Shown: positions 10,901-21,370, counted from the stretch's first letter. The stretch: 64,000 bases of DNA from Rhodococcoides kyotonense (GCF_001645385.1 NZ_LVHI01000038.1:1-64000), one strand, 5' to 3'. Numbers and translations are program-made. Notes: generated by a model not told the origin, from the sequence alone.

Positions 10901-13900
10901 GCGCATTGTGGTCGACGGGGTACGACTCGAACACCGTCAGCGTGTCGAACATCGCGCCCGGTCCCGCGGCTGCCTGGATCTCGGCCAGCCCGACGTGGTG
11001 GACATCGAGCAGGTCTGCCTGCTCCTGCTGGATGCGGGTCAGCAGTGCCCGCACGGTGTCCGCGACCTCGGTGCGCACCCGGACCGGCAACGTGTTGATG
11101 AACAGCCCGAGAGTGTCCGTCGCGCCGGCCAGTTCGGCGGGACGGCCGGAGACCGTCGCGCCGAAGACGACGTCGCGTCGAGAGAGCACCGCGGACAGCA
11201 CGATCGACCAGGCCACCTGCACGACGGTGTTGACCGTGACGCCCAGGCTGCGTGCCAGGTCGTCGAGTGCGCGGCCGTCGAGTCGCACCGGAACGTCCTG
11301 AGGCAGAACGGTCGTGCCCGTGAACCGGTCGGCCACCAGGGTCGGCTCGGTCGAGCCCGACAGCACGTCCGTCCACCGCGTGAGCGCAGCGGCACCGTCG
11401 CGTCGCGACAGCCAGGCCAGGTAGTCGCGGTAGGACGGAGCGGGCGTCGGGATCGGACCGTCGGCCGCGTACAGCACCAGCAGGTCCCGGACGAAGATCG
11501 GCATCGACCAACCGTCGAACAGGATGTGGTGATTGGTGACGACGAGGTGCGTTCGCTCCCCGCTGCGCACGACGGCGAATCGGACGAGCGGGCCCGTGGC
11601 CAGGTCGAACGGCTGCGAACGTATCCGGGCGACGGCGTCACCGAGGTCGTCGGCTTCGATCTCGGACCACGGCACGTCGTGGTGGTGATGCACGATCTGC
11701 ACGGGACGTCCGTGAGCGTCGGAGTCGAACGACACGCGCAGCGCGTCGTGACGGTCCAGCAGGCGGCCGGCAGCGCGGCGCAGCCGTGCGGTGTCGACGT
11801 CACCTCCGAGTGCGAAGACAATCTGCGCGGTGTACGGATCCACCCCGCCGCGCGTCAGATCGGCGTGGAACAGCAGTCCGCGCTGCAGCGGCGACAGTGG
11901 CCATGCATCGTCGAGCGTACCGAAACGACTCTCCCACAGCTCGATTCGCTTTTGATCGACCGAGATCAACGACATGTCCGACGGCGTGAGCCCGCCCGCG
12001 TCCGGAGCGGACGCGCGGTCGACCATCCGGGCGATCGCGCGGTGCCACAGTTCACCGAGCGCGTCGGCATCGACGAGGTCTACGGCATATCCGATGCGCG
12101 CCTGCAGAATTCCGTCGACGACGGCGAGGTCGATCTCGACGGCGAACTCCTGGGCCAGGTCGCGTCCGCTGTCGGACCCCACGGTTCTCGCGAGATCCGG
12201 AATCCAACCCTGGCCGGCCAGAGCGTCGGGAATGCGGGTGGAGAGGCGTCCGAGGTAGTTGACGGAAATCTGCGGTCGCGGCAGGTCGTCGAAGGCGCCG
12301 GACGCCGCGAGCACGCCGTATGCGGGACCGCGGCTCGGTACCGAGCGGATCTGTTCCTTGATGGACTTCGCGACGACATCGACGTCGGCGTTCGGTACGT
12401 CGAGCCGTACCGGATAGGTCGTGGTGAACCAGCCGACCGTCCGGGTGAGATCCGACCCCGGTATCGAATCCTCGTCCCGGCCATGGCTTTCGAGCTGCAG
12501 AAGCAACGACGGGGACGACTGCCAGCGCGAGAGCGCCATCGCCAGCGTCGTCAGCAGCACGTCGTCGGCGCTCATCCGGTAGGTGGTGGCGACGTTGCCG
12601 AGAAGCTTCTCGGTGAGGTCGGCTTCGACGGTCAGTTCGCTGTGCGCGGTGGAAATCCGTGTGTTCACCGAGTCGAACGGGCCGGACGGACCGTCGAGAA
12701 CGGCTCTCCACGAATCGGTTTCGGCGACGACTTCGAGATCCTGCACCGCGTGCGACCACCGTCGCATCGAGGTCTCGACGGGCGGCAGCACGATCGACCC
12801 GGCACGCTGCGACCATGCGGTCGCGAGATCGGGAACCAGGATGCGCCAGGAGACACCGTCGACGACGAGGTGGTGGGCGACGAGCACGATACGATCCGCG
12901 TCGGTCAGGCGAACCACCTGCAGCACGACTCCGTCGCGCGGACGCAACCGCTCGCCTGCGCGTCGAACCACTGCGTCGAGATCCCCGGAATCGGTCGAAA
13001 CGAGTTCCGCTACAACGGTAGTGCCGACCGGGTCGACGACGAGTTCGTCATCGACGAGGCGAGCGCGCAGCATGTCGTGATGGTCGACGACGGCGGTGAC
13101 TGTGCGCACGAGATCGTCGTCGGTCAGGTCCGGAGGCGACGTCAGCACGAGTGCCTGGAAGAAGTAGTCGATGTCGGACCGCCGCGACGTGCGCGCCAGC
13201 ACGCTGCGGGCAATCGGGAGCAGAGGCATCGACCCGACGCCACCACCGGGTAGTTCGTCGAGTCGCACGCGGTCGGCCACGGACGTCGCGACGCGTGCGA
13301 GGCCGGCAACCGTGCGCTGCTCGAACACGTCGCGCGGGGTGAATGCGATTCCCGACGCCTTGGCCCGCGAGACCAGTTGGATCGCGACGATGCTGTCGCC
13401 GCCGAGGGTGAAGAACGAGTCGTCGATGCCGACGGCGTCACGCCCGAGTACCTCGGCCATCGCGTCGGCGATGATCTGTTCGGTCTCGTCGGTCGGGACA
13501 CGGTGGGGCGTGGCCTCGTCGTGGTCCCGAGGGTCGGGCAGTGCGGACCGGTCGACCTTGCCGGACGGTGTGAGAGGCACCGACGTCAACTCGACGATGT
13601 GGACCGGAACCATTTGCGACGGCAGGAAATCCGATGCGAGCGCATGCAGCGATGCGGCATCGAACTCGTGGTCCGGTTTGATCTTGACGTACGACACGAG
13701 CTGCGACCGGCCGTCGCGCTCGAGGACGACGGAGACGACGAAGTCGGTGGACTGATGCCACGACAGCACGGCATCGACCTCACCGAGTTCGATTCGGAGA
13801 CCGTGCAATTGGACCTGGAAGTCACTGCGTCCGACGAACTCGAGCTCGGCGTCGGCGGGATCGTTCCCGCGCCAGCGCACGATGTCACCGGTCCGGTACA

Positions 13901-16427
13901 GCCGAGTGCCGCTGCCGTTCGGGTCGGCGACGAAACGGTCGGCGGTGACACCCGCACGATGCAGATAGCCGCGAGCGAGACCAGGCCCGCCGACGTACAG
14001 TTCACCGGCGATGCCGAGCGGAACCGGTCGCAGCCACCGATCGAGAACGAGAGCGGACGCGCCCTGCAGCGGGGTGCCGATGGTGATGGCCCGCGGATCG
14101 GTCAGCGGCGGCGTCATCGTGATGACGATGGTCGATTCGGTGGGACCGTAGCTGTTGTGCAGAACGGCGCGGCCGCGAAGCCGCTCCACGAGGTCGGGTG
14201 GGCAGGAATCTCCGCCCACGACAACGTGTTCCAACGATTCGACGGCGCCGACGTCCACCGTCGACAACAGTGCGGGGGCCGTGATGACGTGCGTGACGCG
14301 CTGCTCGTTCAGCAGGTCGGTCAGGTCGGTGCCGCCGTGGACGTCGGGTGGTGCGATGACCATCGTCGCGCCCGCGCCGAACGCGGCGATCATCTCGAAC
14401 AGGGACGCGTCGAAACTCGACGACGAGAACCGCAGCACTCGCGCCGACGGGGTGAGTTCGAGTTCGGGCCGCTCCCGCGCCGTGAACGTCGTCAGTGCGG
14501 CGTGCGTGACCGCGACTCCCTTGGGCGTCCCCGTCGAACCGGACGTGTAGATGACGTACGCCGTGTTGTCCGGACGCAGCGGGCTGCGGCGGTCGTCGGG
14601 CGTGATCGGCGCGTCCGACCTGTCGGCGATCTCGGACTGGAACGCCGCGTCGTCGAGGGCGAGCCAGTGCACCCGGTCCGGCAGGGTGTCGGCGACGGCG
14701 AGCGTACTGAGTCCGACGAGCGCGCCCGAGTCGGTGACCATGTGTGCGATGCGTTCGGGCGGGTACGACGGGTCGACGGGCACGAACGCGGCGCCGGTCG
14801 CGGCAACGGCCCAGAACGCCGTCACCGAATCGATGCCGCGCGGAAACGCGACGGCGACGACGGTCTCCGGCCCCGCGCCGCGGGCGATGAGAGCTCGCGC
14901 GATCGCGTTGCTGCGGTGTGCCAGCTCGCGGTAGGTGACGTGCCGCTCGCTCTCGATCAGTGCCGTGCCGTCGGGGTGGGTGGTCGGACCGCAGGCGAGA
15001 ATGTCCGGGAGCAGTGCAGGCGTTGCGACGCCGGGGCCGCGCGCCGGAACGAGCAGGCGGGCCTCGTCGTCGTGCAGAATCTCGAGGTCGTGCACCGCCG
15101 CGGCCGGGTCCGCGTCGAGGAAGCGAGCGAGCATTTCCAGGAAGCGACGGTAGAGGCCGTCGAACATGTTCTGCGTGTAGATGTTCGGGTTGGCCTCGAA
15201 GTCGATGCGCGAGCTGCCCGACGGGCCTGCCGGGTAGATGTTCACCGACAGGTCCTCGACGGGCCCGGTGGTCAGAATGTTCACGTCACCGATGCGCGAG
15301 CCGAAGCGTACGTCCCGGTCGTACGCCATGATGTTGATCGCCGGACCGAAGAAGCCACGCTGGTCCTGCGACGAATTGCTCTCTCGCCGAATGTCTTCCG
15401 CGCGGTATCGCTGATGCCGCAGCGCTCCCGTGAGTTCGAGCTGCACGGCCGACACCAGATCGGCCACGGTCGTCGACGCGTCGATGCGGGCCCGTATCGG
15501 CAGCACGTTCGAGACCATGCCGCCCGATCGTCGAAGAAGCGCCGTCGTCCGGCCTGCGACAGGGAGACTCAGAACGACGTCGTCCGACGCGGTCATCCGC
15601 GACAGGAAGGCGGCCACCGCGGCGACCGCGATCGGTGCGAAGGCGGAATCCAACCGGTCGACGGCACCGGCGAGGGCCTGTTCCATCGCGGCGGACAGCG
15701 GAGCGCCGCAGACCCGCGACCGAGCTGCAGGCGGGGCGACGACACCGGTGATACTCGGCGGCGACGGCAGGTTCTGCGACTTGGCCTGCCAGTAGGCCGC
15801 GTCCTTGCCGAAACGCGACGACGCCCGATAGTCGTCCTCGGCGCGGTAGACGTCGCGCAGACCGCCGGCCTTGGACGGAATCGGTTCCTCGCCCTCGGTG
15901 ACGGCCGTGTAGATCTCGGCCGTGCGTTTCATCAGCTGAACGGCGCCGTAACCGTCGAGTGCGAGGTGGTGGACGTGCGAGTACCAGAAGGTGCGGTCGG
16001 GGGCGATTCGGAGGATCGCGGCGTGAACGAGCGGGTCACGGGTCAGATCGATCGGACGTGAGTAGGTCCGACGCATCCAATCGTGTGCGGCCCGAACGGG
16101 ATCTGACTCGTCACTGAAGTCGACTCGCTCGGCGGCGTCGTCGGCAGCCTCGAGATATTGGTGGGGTTCACCATCGATCTCGACCAGTCGTAGTGATCCC
16201 GCACCGAGTTCACGCACGGCGCGACGTACGGCGTAGCGCATCGCCTGCTCGTCGACCTCGCCGCGGATGTCGATGAAGTTCGCGATCGTGATCGGTACGT
16301 CCGGCATCAGGTGCTGGGCGAACCACAGTCCACGTTGTGCCGCCGTGAGGGGAAAAGGCTCGGAGGTTCCGTCGGCGCGGCGATCGACGCTGAATTCACG
16401 CAGTTCCAGCGATTCCACAGATTCCAC
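1980..16427 (-). CDS. Tetramodular non-ribosomal peptide synthetase, EntF-like start, probably siderophore
   Basis: Encodes 4815 residues without frameshift. Domains by approximate residue of their core motif: C1 (HHLALDG, 155), A1 (632), T1 (LGGDSI, 1009), E (HHLVVDG and NYLGRLS, 1189), C2 (HHILFDG, 1635), A2 (2094), T2 (LGGNSL, 2469), C3 (HHIAADG, 2655), A3 (3119), T3 (3483), C4 (3670), A4 (4152), T4 (4520), TE (GWSLGG, 4646; H in VAHSHW). C1 resembles EntF throughout, including GPVEDL, so an aryl acid such as DHB on a carrier protein in trans is the likely first substrate. Hand-aligned A2 pocket residues D-V-W-H-F-S-L-V-D are the classic serine code. A1 (D-A-F-T-V-G-S-I-V), A3 (D-A-L-F-V-G-A-I-V) and A4 (D-M-G-L-C-G-G-D-I) are not assigned. 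The E domain implies a D residue first. GTG 16427 follows GAGAGAG. No DHB genes, MbtH or aryl carrier are in the window. Confidence 0.95.
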   Translation of the reverse strand: MESVESLELREFSVDRRADGTSEPFPLTAAQRGLWFAQHLMPDVPITIANFIDIRGEVDEQAMRYAVRRAVRELGAGSLRLVEIDGEPHQYLEAADDAAERVDFSDESDPVRAAHDWMRRTYSRPIDLTRDPLVHAAILRIAPDRTFWYSHVHHLALDGYGAVQLMKRTAEIYTAVTEGEEPIPSKAGGLRDVYRAEDDYRASSRFGKDAAYWQAKSQNLPSPPSITGVVAPPAARSRVCGAPLSAAMEQALAGAVDRLDSAFAPIAVAAVAAFLSRMTASDDVVLSLPVAGRTTALLRRSGGMVSNVLPIRARIDASTTVADLVSAVQLELTGALRHQRYRAEDIRRESNSSQDQRGFFGPAINIMAYDRDVRFGSRIGDVNILTTGPVEDLSVNIYPAGPSGSSRIDFEANPNIYTQNMFDGLYRRFLEMLARFLDADPAAAVHDLEILHDDEARLLVPARGPGVATPALLPDILACGPTTHPDGTALIESERHVTYRELAHRSNAIARALIARGAGPETVVAVAFPRGIDSVTAFWAVAATGAAFVPVDPSYPPERIAHMVTDSGALVGLSTLAVADTLPDRVHWLALDDAAFQSEIADRSDAPITPDDRRSPLRPDNTAYVIYTSGSTGTPKGVAVTHAALTTFTARERPELELTPSARVLRFSSSSFDASLFEMIAAFGAGATMVIAPPDVHGGTDLTDLLNEQRVTHVITAPALLSTVDVGAVESLEHVVVGGDSCPPDLVERLRGRAVLHNSYGPTESTIVITMTPPLTDPRAITIGTPLQGASALVLDRWLRPVPLGIAGELYVGGPGLARGYLHRAGVTADRFVADPNGSGTRLYRTGDIVRWRGNDPADAELEFVGRSDFQVQLHGLRIELGEVDAVLSWHQSTDFVVSVVLERDGRSQLVSYVKIKPDHEFDAASLHALASDFLPSQMVPVHIVELTSVPLTPSGKVDRSALPDPRDHDEATPHRVPTDETEQIIADAMAEVLGRDAVGIDDSFFTLGGDSIVAIQLVSRAKASGIAFTPRDVFEQRTVAGLARVATSVADRVRLDELPGGGVGSMPLLPIARSVLARTSRRSDIDYFFQALVLTSPPDLTDDDLVRTVTAVVDHHDMLRARLVDDELVVDPVGTTVVAELVSTDSGDLDAVVRRAGERLRPRDGVVLQVVRLTDADRIVLVAHHLVVDGVSWRILVPDLATAWSQRAGSIVLPPVETSMRRWSHAVQDLEVVAETDSWRAVLDGPSGPFDSVNTRISTAHSELTVEADLTEKLLGNVATTYRMSADDVLLTTLAMALSRWQSSPSLLLQLESHGRDEDSIPGSDLTRTVGWFTTTYPVRLDVPNADVDVVAKSIKEQIRSVPSRGPAYGVLAASGAFDDLPRPQISVNYLGRLSTRIPDALAGQGWIPDLARTVGSDSGRDLAQEFAVEIDLAVVDGILQARIGYAVDLVDADALGELWHRAIARMVDRASAPDAGGLTPSDMSLISVDQKRIELWESRFGTLDDAWPLSPLQRGLLFHADLTRGGVDPYTAQIVFALGGDVDTARLRRAAGRLLDRHDALRVSFDSDAHGRPVQIVHHHHDVPWSEIEADDLGDAVARIRSQPFDLATGPLVRFAVVRSGERTHLVVTNHHILFDGWSMPIFVRDLLVLYAADGPIPTPAPSYRDYLAWLSRRDGAAALTRWTDVLSGSTEPTLVADRFTGTTVLPQDVPVRLDGRALDDLARSLGVTVNTVVQVAWSIVLSAVLSRRDVVFGATVSGRPAELAGATDTLGLFINTLPVRVRTEVADTVRALLTRIQQEQADLLDVHHVGLAEIQAAAGPGAMFDTLTVFESYPVDHNALGNATDIGGMRVLGIDVADSTHYPLTLVTVLEPTPAMTLRFAPDAFSHGEVTTIAQRLERVMAAMIDAPEGRVVDIDVLGEEERLAVTGRWIDTRREVAPTTLLDLLREPASTHADSTCVVSDGRSLTYGNFAARVRCMARYLISRGIGPESVVAVSLPRSIDQLVAIHAIVHAGGAYLPLDPALPAARLAHMIATAAPTLVLGTQIESAVPVIDPRALDLSSFDTGPILDRERPTPLRADNTAYVIFTSGSTGGPKGVAVSHRSIVNRLVWMQDTYPMDASDVVLHKTPTTFDVSVWELFWPHMIGARTVIAEPGGHRDPKYLSSLIHEQAVTTMHFVPSMLDLFLAHGDLDACGSLRQIFASGEALPRSTVQRTHAALTTELHNLYGPTEAAVDVTYHRTDADGEGAVPIGVPVWNTGVRVLDSALRTAPIGAVGELYLSGVQLARGYVTRSALTSDRFVADPFAVGSRMYRTGDLVRWTASGTLEYLGRNDFQVKLRGQRLELGEIEASILRTPGVASTVATVYGEGTKERLVAYVCGTADVDTIRAHVESELPAYMVPTVFVDVDRMPLGRNGKLDRSALPEPLASPVVFEPPAGDVEVAVAHIFSDVLEAVDVGATTSWFELGGNSLTATQVIARINSDLGGSLSVRDLFDDPTVRGLASRVEVGSAITTLVAGPRPSTIPLAPNQHRMWLLNRFDPSSPAYNIAGAVRLDGVVDVGALTQAVVDVVARHHPLRTFYPDSPTGPRQVILDDVALDVPVVDTTADRLTAALLTAAGRGFDVTDRPPLRAKVFRLSATEHVLLVVTHHIAADGWSMRPLARDVMLAYTSRAHGVAPSWNALPVEYADYALWMLDKLGAEDDPESVASRQIDFWTRELDGVPHRLALPTDRSAPQTFSYRGDSVSFAIPDDVRTSVADLAARTGTTPFMVLHAALAVLLAQLSGERDITIGTPVAGRGEQALDDLVGMFVGTLALRAFVDSASSFTDVLQQVRDRDLTAYAHADVPFDRLVELLAPARSTAHHPLFQVMLSLDEPAPAVELPDLTVTPLTGVAPIAKFDLQFGIDSTTYDGTLTYATDLFDRSTVERFAEQFVRILTAVLADPATVVGDIPASRPSVLRGRPGAARRTLPDIMAGALKAGDVALLHGERVCSYIELDAVSNSVARQLIARGAGPETSVVVALSRSVQSIAMVWAVAKTGAAFVPVDPRYPADRIEHMLTDSKAVLGISDTIRLGGIDWIDPGDLPDGSTAPITDRDRLLPLRPAHRAYVIYTSGSTGLPKGVAVTHAGLAHLTAEFVERFGLDPRSRTLHFASPSFDASILELLMTVGAGGTMTIVDPDVYGGAELTAAMHGVTHAFLTPAAAATVDPDALPELRVLVVGGDVCSPELVRTWADRVSLFNAYGPTECTIVATLEGPLDADTPVRIGGPTRGIDAYVLDARLHPVGLGVVGELYVAGDALARGYHGNPALTAASFVAGPGGERLYRTGDRVRVVGDSLEYLGRADAQVKVRGFRIELGEVDAVLARHPSVAHAVSAVHADSVVSYVVPAGGDVDDAALTDFARQSLPSHMVPRSVTTIDRVPMTEAGKIDRKALPRPVFAGADYVAPRTNSEILVADVFETVFAVDRIGAQDDFFDLGGTSLVATRVIARINEEAGTALAVRALFEASTVAGLAARVDDAERSSLPRLIAADRPDLIPLSAAQTRMWLLNQAAPDSPAYNIAFAVRLTGALDADALRLAVHDVLERHESLRTLYPVADEPEQVIVDAADVGLDLRVAEVDEKNVLAAVTDVLGRGFDVTAAVPIRGALLRTDVDSYVLVLVVHHIAADGMSMAPLARDVVTAYSARLQGTSPGWDPLPVQYADFAVWQRTVLGSTDDADSVASQQLGYWRRTLDGLPDLLELPTDRPRPVVASQRGAEVGFDLSRDEAAAVRSLALRSGASVFMVMNAAYAVLLARLSGTTDIAVGTTVSGRGAGALDDVVGMFVGTLVLRTEYRAGESFEDLVQRVRETNLDALAHSDIPFEQVVQAVAPTRSTSHAPLFQALLAYEPQRPTTLELPGLTVSEFPYESPVTRFDLALTLTDVADGIHGSLRYSTDLFDAATARRFASMFGVIVTAAMQDPSRAVGDIELLSAAERAASTPVHGANAVRPQTLSQLIDTAVMANPNGIAVRWNGHGHTYREADEASNRLARVLLGYGIGPDTVVALGLPRSWESVAAVWAVTKTGAAYLPVDPTYPRDRVAHMVSDSGAAMGITLAAHRSSLPDGITWLELDDADTVADQDGASAEPLGADELAGVVRLDSAAYVIYTSGSTGLPKGVVVPHRGLANLAAARRDLHRVTAESRFLHAASPSFDMAVGEMVSALSASATLVVSPPEILGGDELGDLIRSEGVTHALMTPSALSTLDPDGLETLRVVCVGGEACSPELVARWAPGRLMLNGYGPTEATDISTLGAVDVGAPVDIGAPITGFEAVVLDSRLHPAPVGVPGELYVAGPAVARGYHGREGLTSTRFVANPFGAGRMYRTGDIVRWTPGGRLRYSGRGDSQVKVRGFRIELGEIDAALSTHPDVDFAVTIGRPGPSGETILVSYVLGSPDDARAHLRKMLPSYMIPSAVVVLDAVPRTPTGKLDTARLPAPNHAERSYTPPTTESQEIVTRVFAEVLDMNKVGIDDDFFALGGTSLTAMRVVSAIRENTGTVLSLQALLTEPTPESIAALLDSEGSAGSSYDIVFPIRTEGTSAPLFCIHPIVGLSWCYTGLDRYTDGPIYGLQTPGPADLPDSLGGVARRYIEEIEKIAPDGPYHLLGWSLGGTIAHEMAVQLRDAGKDVASLTLLDSHAMQPEDVWNAEIPASDLLDAVGLSLPGVENQVVALDTLPTLLGGSGIIETSDAERLLAAALHNHDLAVRHRPRVYDGDVLYVAAGMEDRSGVATWHPYVRGEITNVSVAHSHWQMMSAPAVKTYGPVVARRLSRGGGR

Positions 16428-16733
16428 GAGTCGCTCTCTCGAGTTCGGGAGCCCTGCCGATGACGGAGTTCGTCGGGATCAAAGGCAGAACCGCGCTGCC
16501 CCGTAACGCCGTCTGCACTCGTGCCTGGAAAGTCCCTGGCCACCGGATTGTGTGCACACGAGGTTTACACAATCGTTATCACCGGTCAACCGCGTTACAG
16601 GGTGCGCCGAGAGCCTGAAGAGAAGTCACAGAACTGCTGTGACGATTGGAGGAGAACTAACAACGAGGAAGGCGCGCACAGCCGGAACGAACCGGCTAGT
16701 ACGCACCCTCCTCTGTCAGCGTCGTGCTGGCAG
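16428..16733 (-). promoter_or_regulatory. Intergenic region and probable promoter of the NRPS gene
   Basis: About 306 bases without a gene. On the minus strand a sigma-70-like promoter is readable: TTGACC (complement of 584-589 in 16584-16589) and TAAACC (complement of 16562-16567) with a 16-base spacer. The 10-base palindrome GTGTGCACAC (16550-16559) lies at the expected start of transcription and could bind a regulator. I looked for a DtxR/IdeR iron box here and did not find a convincing one. The rest (16640-16733) shows nothing recognisable. Confidence 0.45.
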
Positions 16734-18779
16734 TCAGGCCTTCCAGACCGCCACCATCGCGGGTCGCGGCTGCGAGCTGCCGCCGTCGGGCCAGTGCGAG
16801 ATGGGGTTGTCGGCCGACGCCTCGTCGAACTCGCCCGGGTGCTGCACGGCGACGACGACGCGCTCGTCCTGGATGATCGGGCCGCACGTCTCGGCGCCTG
16901 CGGGGACGGTCAGGAACTGACGGGTCTCGCCGCGACGCTCACCGTCGAGCACGACGGCGAACAGGCCGTCGTTGGACTCGAGGGCGTTGCCGTCGGTGGA
17001 GATCCACAGGTTGCCCTTGCTGTCGAACGCGAGGTTGTCCGGGCAGGAGATCGGGCTGACCTGGCTCTTGTCGAAGCCGCCGAAGTAGGTGTCGGCCTCG
17101 TTCGGGTCGCCGGCGACGATGAGCAGGTTCCACACGAAGGATGTGCCCGCGTGGTCGTCCTCGATCTCGAGGACCTGACCGTTCTTGTTCTTGTTGCGCG
17201 GGTTGGCCTCGTCGGCTGCTGCCTTGCCCTCGGTGCCGCGGTTGGTGTTGTTGGTCAGCGCGACGTACACCTTGCCGGTGACCGGGTTCGGCTCGAAGTC
17301 CTCGGGGCGGTCCATCTTCGTCGCGCCGACCTTGTCGCCTGCCTGACGCGTGAACACGGCGACCTCTTCGGCGGACATGCCGTCGACGAGGGACTCTCCG
17401 CGTCCGTCCTCGTTCGTGCGCAGGATCGGGATCCACTCGCCCTTGCCCGCGAACTTGCCGGACTCGGGAAGCGTTCCGCTGCCGTCGATCTGGTCGGGAG
17501 CATCGCCGGTGAGGACGGCGACGTACAGGGTGCCCGCGTCGAGGATGCGCATGTTCTCGCGCATCGCGGCCTGTCCGTTGCCGGGCATGACCTTTCGGCT
17601 CGAGACGAACTTGTACATGTAGTCGAAGCGCTCGTCGTCACCGCTGTAGGCGACGACCGTGCCGTCGTCGGTGACGTAGATAGTCGCGGCCTCGTGCTTG
17701 AAGCGTCCGAGGGCGGTGTGCTTGATCGGGGTCGAGTTCGGATCCCACGGATCGACCTCGACGACGTACCCGAATCGGTTGACCTCGTTGGGTTCCTGCG
17801 CGATGTCGAAGCGCTTGTCGAAACGTTCCCACTTGCGGTCGCTGCCGGCCCCTTCGATGCCGTAGCGCGCAAGGCGTTCTGCCGCAGCGGGATCCGTGAC
17901 CGTCTCGGCGTTGCCGAAGTACTGGTTGAAGTTCTCCTCGCCGGACAGCACCGTGCCCCACGGCGTCAGGCCGCCGGAGCAGTTGTTGAACGTACCGAGC
18001 ACGCGGGTGCCCGTCGGGTCGACCGACGTCTTCAGCAGGTCGCTACCCGCAGCGGGGCCGGTGACGAGGAACTCGGTCGTGCCGGTGATACGACGGTTGT
18101 ACTGGCCGAACGCGGGAGTCAGCTTTCCCGAACCGGATTCGCCGTTGACCTGCACGACCGACAGGCCGTGAGCGGCGAGGCCGATCTCGAACTGCTCGCG
18201 GGTCGGGTTCTCCTCGTCGTATCCCTTGAACAGGAACGGCTCGGTCGTGTACTCGTGGTTGACGACCAGGAGGTACGCGTTCGGGGTGCCCTCGATCGGC
18301 AGCAGGCCCGCGAAGTCGTTGTTGAAGCCGAACTGCATGGCCTGAGCCGCAGCGGTCTGGTTGTCGAAGTCGAACGCCGGTGCACCCTCGACGACCGGGT
18401 CGCCCCAGCGAAGGAACACCTGCTGCTCGTAGCCCTCGGGGACGACGACGGCGTCCTCGGTGTTCGGCGCGACCGCGGTGAAGTCGACACCGTCGACCTC
18501 GGGAGCGGTGGTGCTGCCCGACGCTGCGGTGGTCGTGGACGAGTCGTCGCTGCTGCACGCTGCGAGTACGCCGCCCGCACCGACCGCAACAACTGCCATC
18601 GCACCGCCGCGCAGGATGCCGCGCCTGGTCATGGCCGTCTTGACGATGTCACCGAAGTACTGCCCCTTCGAGGTGTTCGGGACCTCGTGGAAGCAGGCGT
18701 CGCCGCACTTGTACTTGCAGGTCATGTTGGAGCGTGCGGAGCTTCCGTCGTGCACCGCGAACAAGGGTAGTGGCTTCAT
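16734..18779 (-). CDS. phoX: PhoX-type alkaline phosphatase (DUF839), Tat-exported
   Basis: Encodes 681 residues. The N-terminus has the Cys-rich motif TCKYKCGDACF often seen in actinobacterial PhoX proteins, then a twin-arginine signal TRRGILRGGAM ending in a lipobox-like LAACSS, so a folded, membrane-attached extracellular protein is expected. The PF05787 core follows, with YLLVVNHEYT, NCSGGLTPWGT, LSGEENFNQYFG, FKHEAATIY, RPEDFEPNP and CPDNLAFDSKGNLWI. Family members are Ca2+/Fe3+-dependent phosphatases that release phosphate from organic esters. The size is normal for the family. It probably belongs to the phosphate-starvation response, but I could not find a clear Pho box upstream. It lies upstream of the NRPS on the same strand with a 306-base gap and its own promoter in between. 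Confidence 0.9.
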   Translation of the reverse strand: MKPLPLFAVHDGSSARSNMTCKYKCGDACFHEVPNTSKGQYFGDIVKTAMTRRGILRGGAMAVVAVGAGGVLAACSSDDSSTTTAASGSTTAPEVDGVDFTAVAPNTEDAVVVPEGYEQQVFLRWGDPVVEGAPAFDFDNQTAAAQAMQFGFNNDFAGLLPIEGTPNAYLLVVNHEYTTEPFLFKGYDEENPTREQFEIGLAAHGLSVVQVNGESGSGKLTPAFGQYNRRITGTTEFLVTGPAAGSDLLKTSVDPTGTRVLGTFNNCSGGLTPWGTVLSGEENFNQYFGNAETVTDPAAAERLARYGIEGAGSDRKWERFDKRFDIAQEPNEVNRFGYVVEVDPWDPNSTPIKHTALGRFKHEAATIYVTDDGTVVAYSGDDERFDYMYKFVSSRKVMPGNGQAAMRENMRILDAGTLYVAVLTGDAPDQIDGSGTLPESGKFAGKGEWIPILRTNEDGRGESLVDGMSAEEVAVFTRQAGDKVGATKMDRPEDFEPNPVTGKVYVALTNNTNRGTEGKAAADEANPRNKNKNGQVLEIEDDHAGTSFVWNLLIVAGDPNEADTYFGGFDKSQVSPISCPDNLAFDSKGNLWISTDGNALESNDGLFAVVLDGERRGETRQFLTVPAGAETCGPIIQDERVVVAVQHPGEFDEASADNPISHWPDGGSSQPRPAMVAVWKA

Positions 18780-18846
18780 GACTCGGCACAGTGTCAGTCA
18801 AAAGCAAAGGTAAAGGAACGTCTCGGTTACGCCGGGACCAACGGGA

Positions 18847-18880
18847 GGCGCCTTCGGCGCACGTGCACGAAAATACATAG
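18847..18880 (+). repeat. 34-nt element, copy 1, identical inverted copy at 22202-22235
   Basis: The sequence starts GGCGCCTTCGGCGC and ends with GTGCACGAAAATACATAG. Base for base it is the reverse complement of 22202-22235. It consists of a small GAA-type mini-hairpin plus one arm of the long TAG-N4-CTA hairpin. The two copies flank the AraC/iron-uptake cassette. Confidence 0.85.
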
Positions 18881-18902
18881 CCCGCTATGTATTTCTATGC
18901 AC
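18863..18902. terminator. Long hairpin at the end of the araC-type gene
   Basis: Arms GTGCACGAAAATACATAG (18863-18880) and CTATGTATTTCTATGCAC (18885-18902) match at 15 of 18 positions, loop CCCG. The right arm overlaps the last codons and TAG stop of the araC-type gene (complement of 18885-18887). It lies between that stop and the PhoX promoter, so it probably separates the two transcripts. Confidence 0.6.
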
Positions 18903-20309
18903 ATGGCGAAGCCGCCCGAAATCTCTGGGCGAAATTCCGTGCGCGGTGGTGAACGCCCGGGTGAACGCGGACATGTGCGCGTACCCTAGCCGTCGGGCGA
19001 CGACGCTCGGCGCGACACCCAGGTGAAGTTGATTGCGCGCGTGCGTCATTCGTGACAGCGCCCGCCACCTGGGGTACGTCGATCCCGTCTCGGTGCGAAA
19101 CTCCGTGCGCAATCGGCGTTCGTCGACGCCGAGTGTCGACGCCCACTCGGCGAGCGTGCGTGTGTCGGCCGGATGCCTGGCGATCGTGGCGGCCAATCGT
19201 GCGGCGAGGGATGTGGTCGGCGCGCCGGTGTCGGACGTCGACGCCATCCAATCGAACAGGCTGGCGCTGTCGAACACTCGAGGCCGCAGCGTCGTGTAGG
19301 TGGACACGACCCGATGCAGTAGATACGGCTCGTCGGCACGGGTGAAGTGCACGTGCCCGCCTGTCGTCGACACATCCTGCGGTGACCGAAAACCGACAGG
19401 CAACAACAGAGAGCCCTCGTCGACGTCGATAGTATTGCGGACACCTGCGGGCAGGATGACTGCCTGCCCTTCGTCGAGCGGTACGACTCGCTCGCCGATC
19501 CGAGCGGTCCCACATCCTCGGTACATCCAGACCGCGACGTGCGCACCGTTCACGCGGGGCCACGTCGATCCCGCGGGTAACGTTGGTGCAGAAAGTAGTT
19601 CGACGTTCGGTATCGGTGCAGCTCGATACCGTCTCGGGCTCACGCCCATATGGGCCGTGAATGCTGTGGTGAAGCCGCTCACTGTCGAGAACCCGACCTC
19701 GTTCGCGATCCACCCGACGCTGCGACCATCGGCCAGATGACCGATTGCGGCAGCAATGCGCGCCCGAGTTCGCCACTGCGTGAACGAGAGTCCTGTCTCG
19801 TGAGCGAATCGTCGTTGCATGGTCCTGACACTGATCCCGGCAAAATCGGCGAACTCGGCGGGTGACCGTCGCGAGCCAGGGTCCCGGAGAATCGCCTGTG
19901 CGACGTCGAACGACTCCGCCGAACGCGGGAGCGGCGGAAGCGTCGACGTGCCGGGCGGGACGGACCCGGCAAGATTGGACCTGGCTGACGCGTCGCCGCG
20001 CAGGTATCGGAGGTTCAAGGCGAACTCGTGCACCAGGCCGTCGTCCCATTCCGGCGGGACGACGGCCTGCGTCACGACGGTCGGCTCGGTCGCAGGATCG
20101 GCACGCGGCAGCAGGATCGGGAATGCGACGGTCCCTGCTGCGGTGTTCATGCTGACGCGTCGACCTGCTGGAATTCGCACCGACGTGCCGGCCGGGACGT
20201 CGTAGGACGTGTCATCGACAGTCACTCGCGCCGTCCCCGTCATTGTCCAGAACAGCATCGAGCTCGGCGCAGCCGTCGTCTCGCCGCGGCATGGCGGTAC
20301 TGGTAACAC
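18885..20309 (-). CDS. Double-length AraC-family regulator (cupin-HTH-cupin-HTH)
   Basis: Encodes 474 residues, about twice the usual size. The first half has a cupin-like sensor (LFWTMTGTARVTVDD, VPAGTSVRIPAG) and an AraC double helix-turn-helix near residues 150-240 (AEFADFAGISVRTMQRRF, GWIANEVGFSTVSGFTTAF, GVSPRRYR). The second half repeats the plan: cupin (MYRGCGTARIGERVVPL, ILPAGVRNTI), then a second HTH block near 385-470 (WASTLGVDERRLRTEF, RRLGYAHMSAFTRAF, GISPRDFG). GTG 20309 was chosen because GGGAGC precedes it; TTG 20327 is possible. It is divergent from the siderophore-binding lipoprotein gene with an iron box between, so regulation of siderophore uptake or synthesis is inferred. 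Fusion of two regulators in one chain is the unusual point. Confidence 0.85.
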   Translation of the reverse strand: MLPVPPCRGETTAAPSSMLFWTMTGTARVTVDDTSYDVPAGTSVRIPAGRRVSMNTAAGTVAFPILLPRADPATEPTVVTQAVVPPEWDDGLVHEFALNLRYLRGDASARSNLAGSVPPGTSTLPPLPRSAESFDVAQAILRDPGSRRSPAEFADFAGISVRTMQRRFAHETGLSFTQWRTRARIAAAIGHLADGRSVGWIANEVGFSTVSGFTTAFTAHMGVSPRRYRAAPIPNVELLSAPTLPAGSTWPRVNGAHVAVWMYRGCGTARIGERVVPLDEGQAVILPAGVRNTIDVDEGSLLLPVGFRSPQDVSTTGGHVHFTRADEPYLLHRVVSTYTTLRPRVFDSASLFDWMASTSDTGAPTTSLAARLAATIARHPADTRTLAEWASTLGVDERRLRTEFRTETGSTYPRWRALSRMTHARNQLHLGVAPSVVARRLGYAHMSAFTRAFTTAHGISPRDFGRLRHVHRNT

Positions 20310-20337
20310 GTTGGCGCTCCCGGGCAACTTTTCGTAC

Positions 20338-20356
20338 TTAGTTTTGGCTAACTTTA
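20338..20356. promoter_or_regulatory. DtxR/IdeR-type iron box in the araC/fepB divergent region
   Basis: The 19-mer TTAGTTTTGGCTAACTTTA matches the IdeR/DtxR consensus TTAGGTTAGGCTAACCTAA at 15 of 19 positions, including the central GGCTAAC. It lies 29 bases from the araC-type start and 36 bases from the lipoprotein start, so a bound iron repressor could control both genes. Confidence 0.75.
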
Positions 20357-20391
20357 CGTGCGTTCCACCCCTGAGCGAGAGAGACCGACGA

Positions 20392-21369
20392 ATGCTTCGA
20401 TCCACACGGGCGGCAGTCCCACTGTTCGCCGCCCTTCTTTTCGCGGGCTGCGCGACGCCCGAGAACCCGCCGGCGGGAAGCGGCGGCTGGTCCCGAACCG
20501 TCGAGCACGCCGCAGGCACAACCGAACTGACGTCGAAACCGACGCGCATCGTCTCGACATCGCCGTCGTTGACCGGGGCGTTGTTGGCGATCGGTGCCCC
20601 CGTCGTCGGCAGTGCTGCGACCACGCCGTCGGGTCTGTCGGACGACAAGGGCTTCTTCACTCAGTGGGCGTCCGAGGCCGATGCGCGCGGCGTCGAGGTC
20701 GCGTACGACGGGCTCGCATTGAACCTCGAGGCCGTGCAACTCCTCGAGCCGGATCTGATCATCGGGTCGTCGAACGGTGGTGACTCGACGCTCGACGCGT
20801 ACGACCAGCTGAGCGCCATCGCGCCCACGGTGCTGATCGACTACGGCACGCCGTCGTGGGAGGACGTGACTCGCGAACTCGGTACGGCGACGGGGCTCGA
20901 CGACGAGGCCGAGCGCGTCGTCGACGACTACGACGCGTGGGTCGCCGAGCAGGCCGCGAAAATCGCTCTGCCGGAACAGCCCGTCACCGCTCTCGTGTAC
21001 TTGCAGGCCGACGGCGTCTGGGCATTCACGTCGGACAGTCCGCAGGGCAAGCTGCTGACCTCACTCGGGTTCACGTACAACGATCCACCCGCCGATCTGC
21101 AGACCCCGCGTCAGGGCGCGTCCGGCGTAGCGGTGGTCAGTCCGGAGAACTTGTCTGCGGCTTTCGCGGATTCGCGAACATTGTTCGCGGTGTCGATGGG
21201 GCCGGCGGATCAGGATCGTGCGTTGACGGCGGAACCGTTGTTGGCCAATCAGGTGGCAGTCTCGCAGAACCGCGTGTTCTCGCTCGGCACAGCAGCATTC
21301 AGGCTCGATTACTACAGCGCTATGCAGACAGTCGATCTGCTGGTGTCGCTTTTTCAGAAGGGGCGATGA
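20392..21369 (+). CDS. Ferric-siderophore ABC transporter substrate-binding lipoprotein (FepB-like)
   Basis: Encodes 325 residues. A lipoprotein signal (LFAALLFAGCATP) anchors it outside the membrane. The mature part has the class III binding-protein pattern: TRIVSTSPSLTGALLAIGAPVVG, the second-strand segment LLEPDLIIG, and the long linking helix region around PSWEDVTRELG. Members of the FepB/FecB group bind ferric siderophores and hand them to a FepDG-type permease; no permease or ATPase gene is in this window. ATG 20392 was chosen because it starts the signal peptide and follows AGAGAG; the longer open frame begins inside the iron-box region. The gene is one base from the downstream flavoreductase gene, forming an operon with it behind the iron box. 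Confidence 0.88.
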   Translation: MLRSTRAAVPLFAALLFAGCATPENPPAGSGGWSRTVEHAAGTTELTSKPTRIVSTSPSLTGALLAIGAPVVGSAATTPSGLSDDKGFFTQWASEADARGVEVAYDGLALNLEAVQLLEPDLIIGSSNGGDSTLDAYDQLSAIAPTVLIDYGTPSWEDVTRELGTATGLDDEAERVVDDYDAWVAEQAAKIALPEQPVTALVYLQADGVWAFTSDSPQGKLLTSLGFTYNDPPADLQTPRQGASGVAVVSPENLSAAFADSRTLFAVSMGPADQDRALTAEPLLANQVAVSQNRVFSLGTAAFRLDYYSAMQTVDLLVSLFQKGR

Positions 21370-21370
21370 G

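Noticed and set aside
2949-16061. Long plus-strand open frames of 500-900 codons opposite the NRPS gene
   Set aside because: They are Arg-rich, have no recognisable motifs and mirror the GC-rich third positions of the NRPS gene, so they are shadows.
1980-16427. Repeated A- and C-domain coding sequences as DNA repeats
   Set aside because: Similarity is at protein level between modules; no long exact DNA repeats were evident.
16428-16600. Possible IdeR iron box at the NRPS promoter (AGGTTTACACAATCGTTATC)
   Set aside because: Too few matches to the TTAGGTTAGGCTAACCTAA consensus and no symmetric centre.
16521-18770. 749-codon plus-strand frame
   Set aside because: Antisense to phoX, which has full family motifs and a Tat signal; the frame has none.
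18780-18846. Pho box upstream of phoX
   Set aside because: Only loose GTTCC/TTTACC words; no clear direct repeats of the GTTCAcc type.
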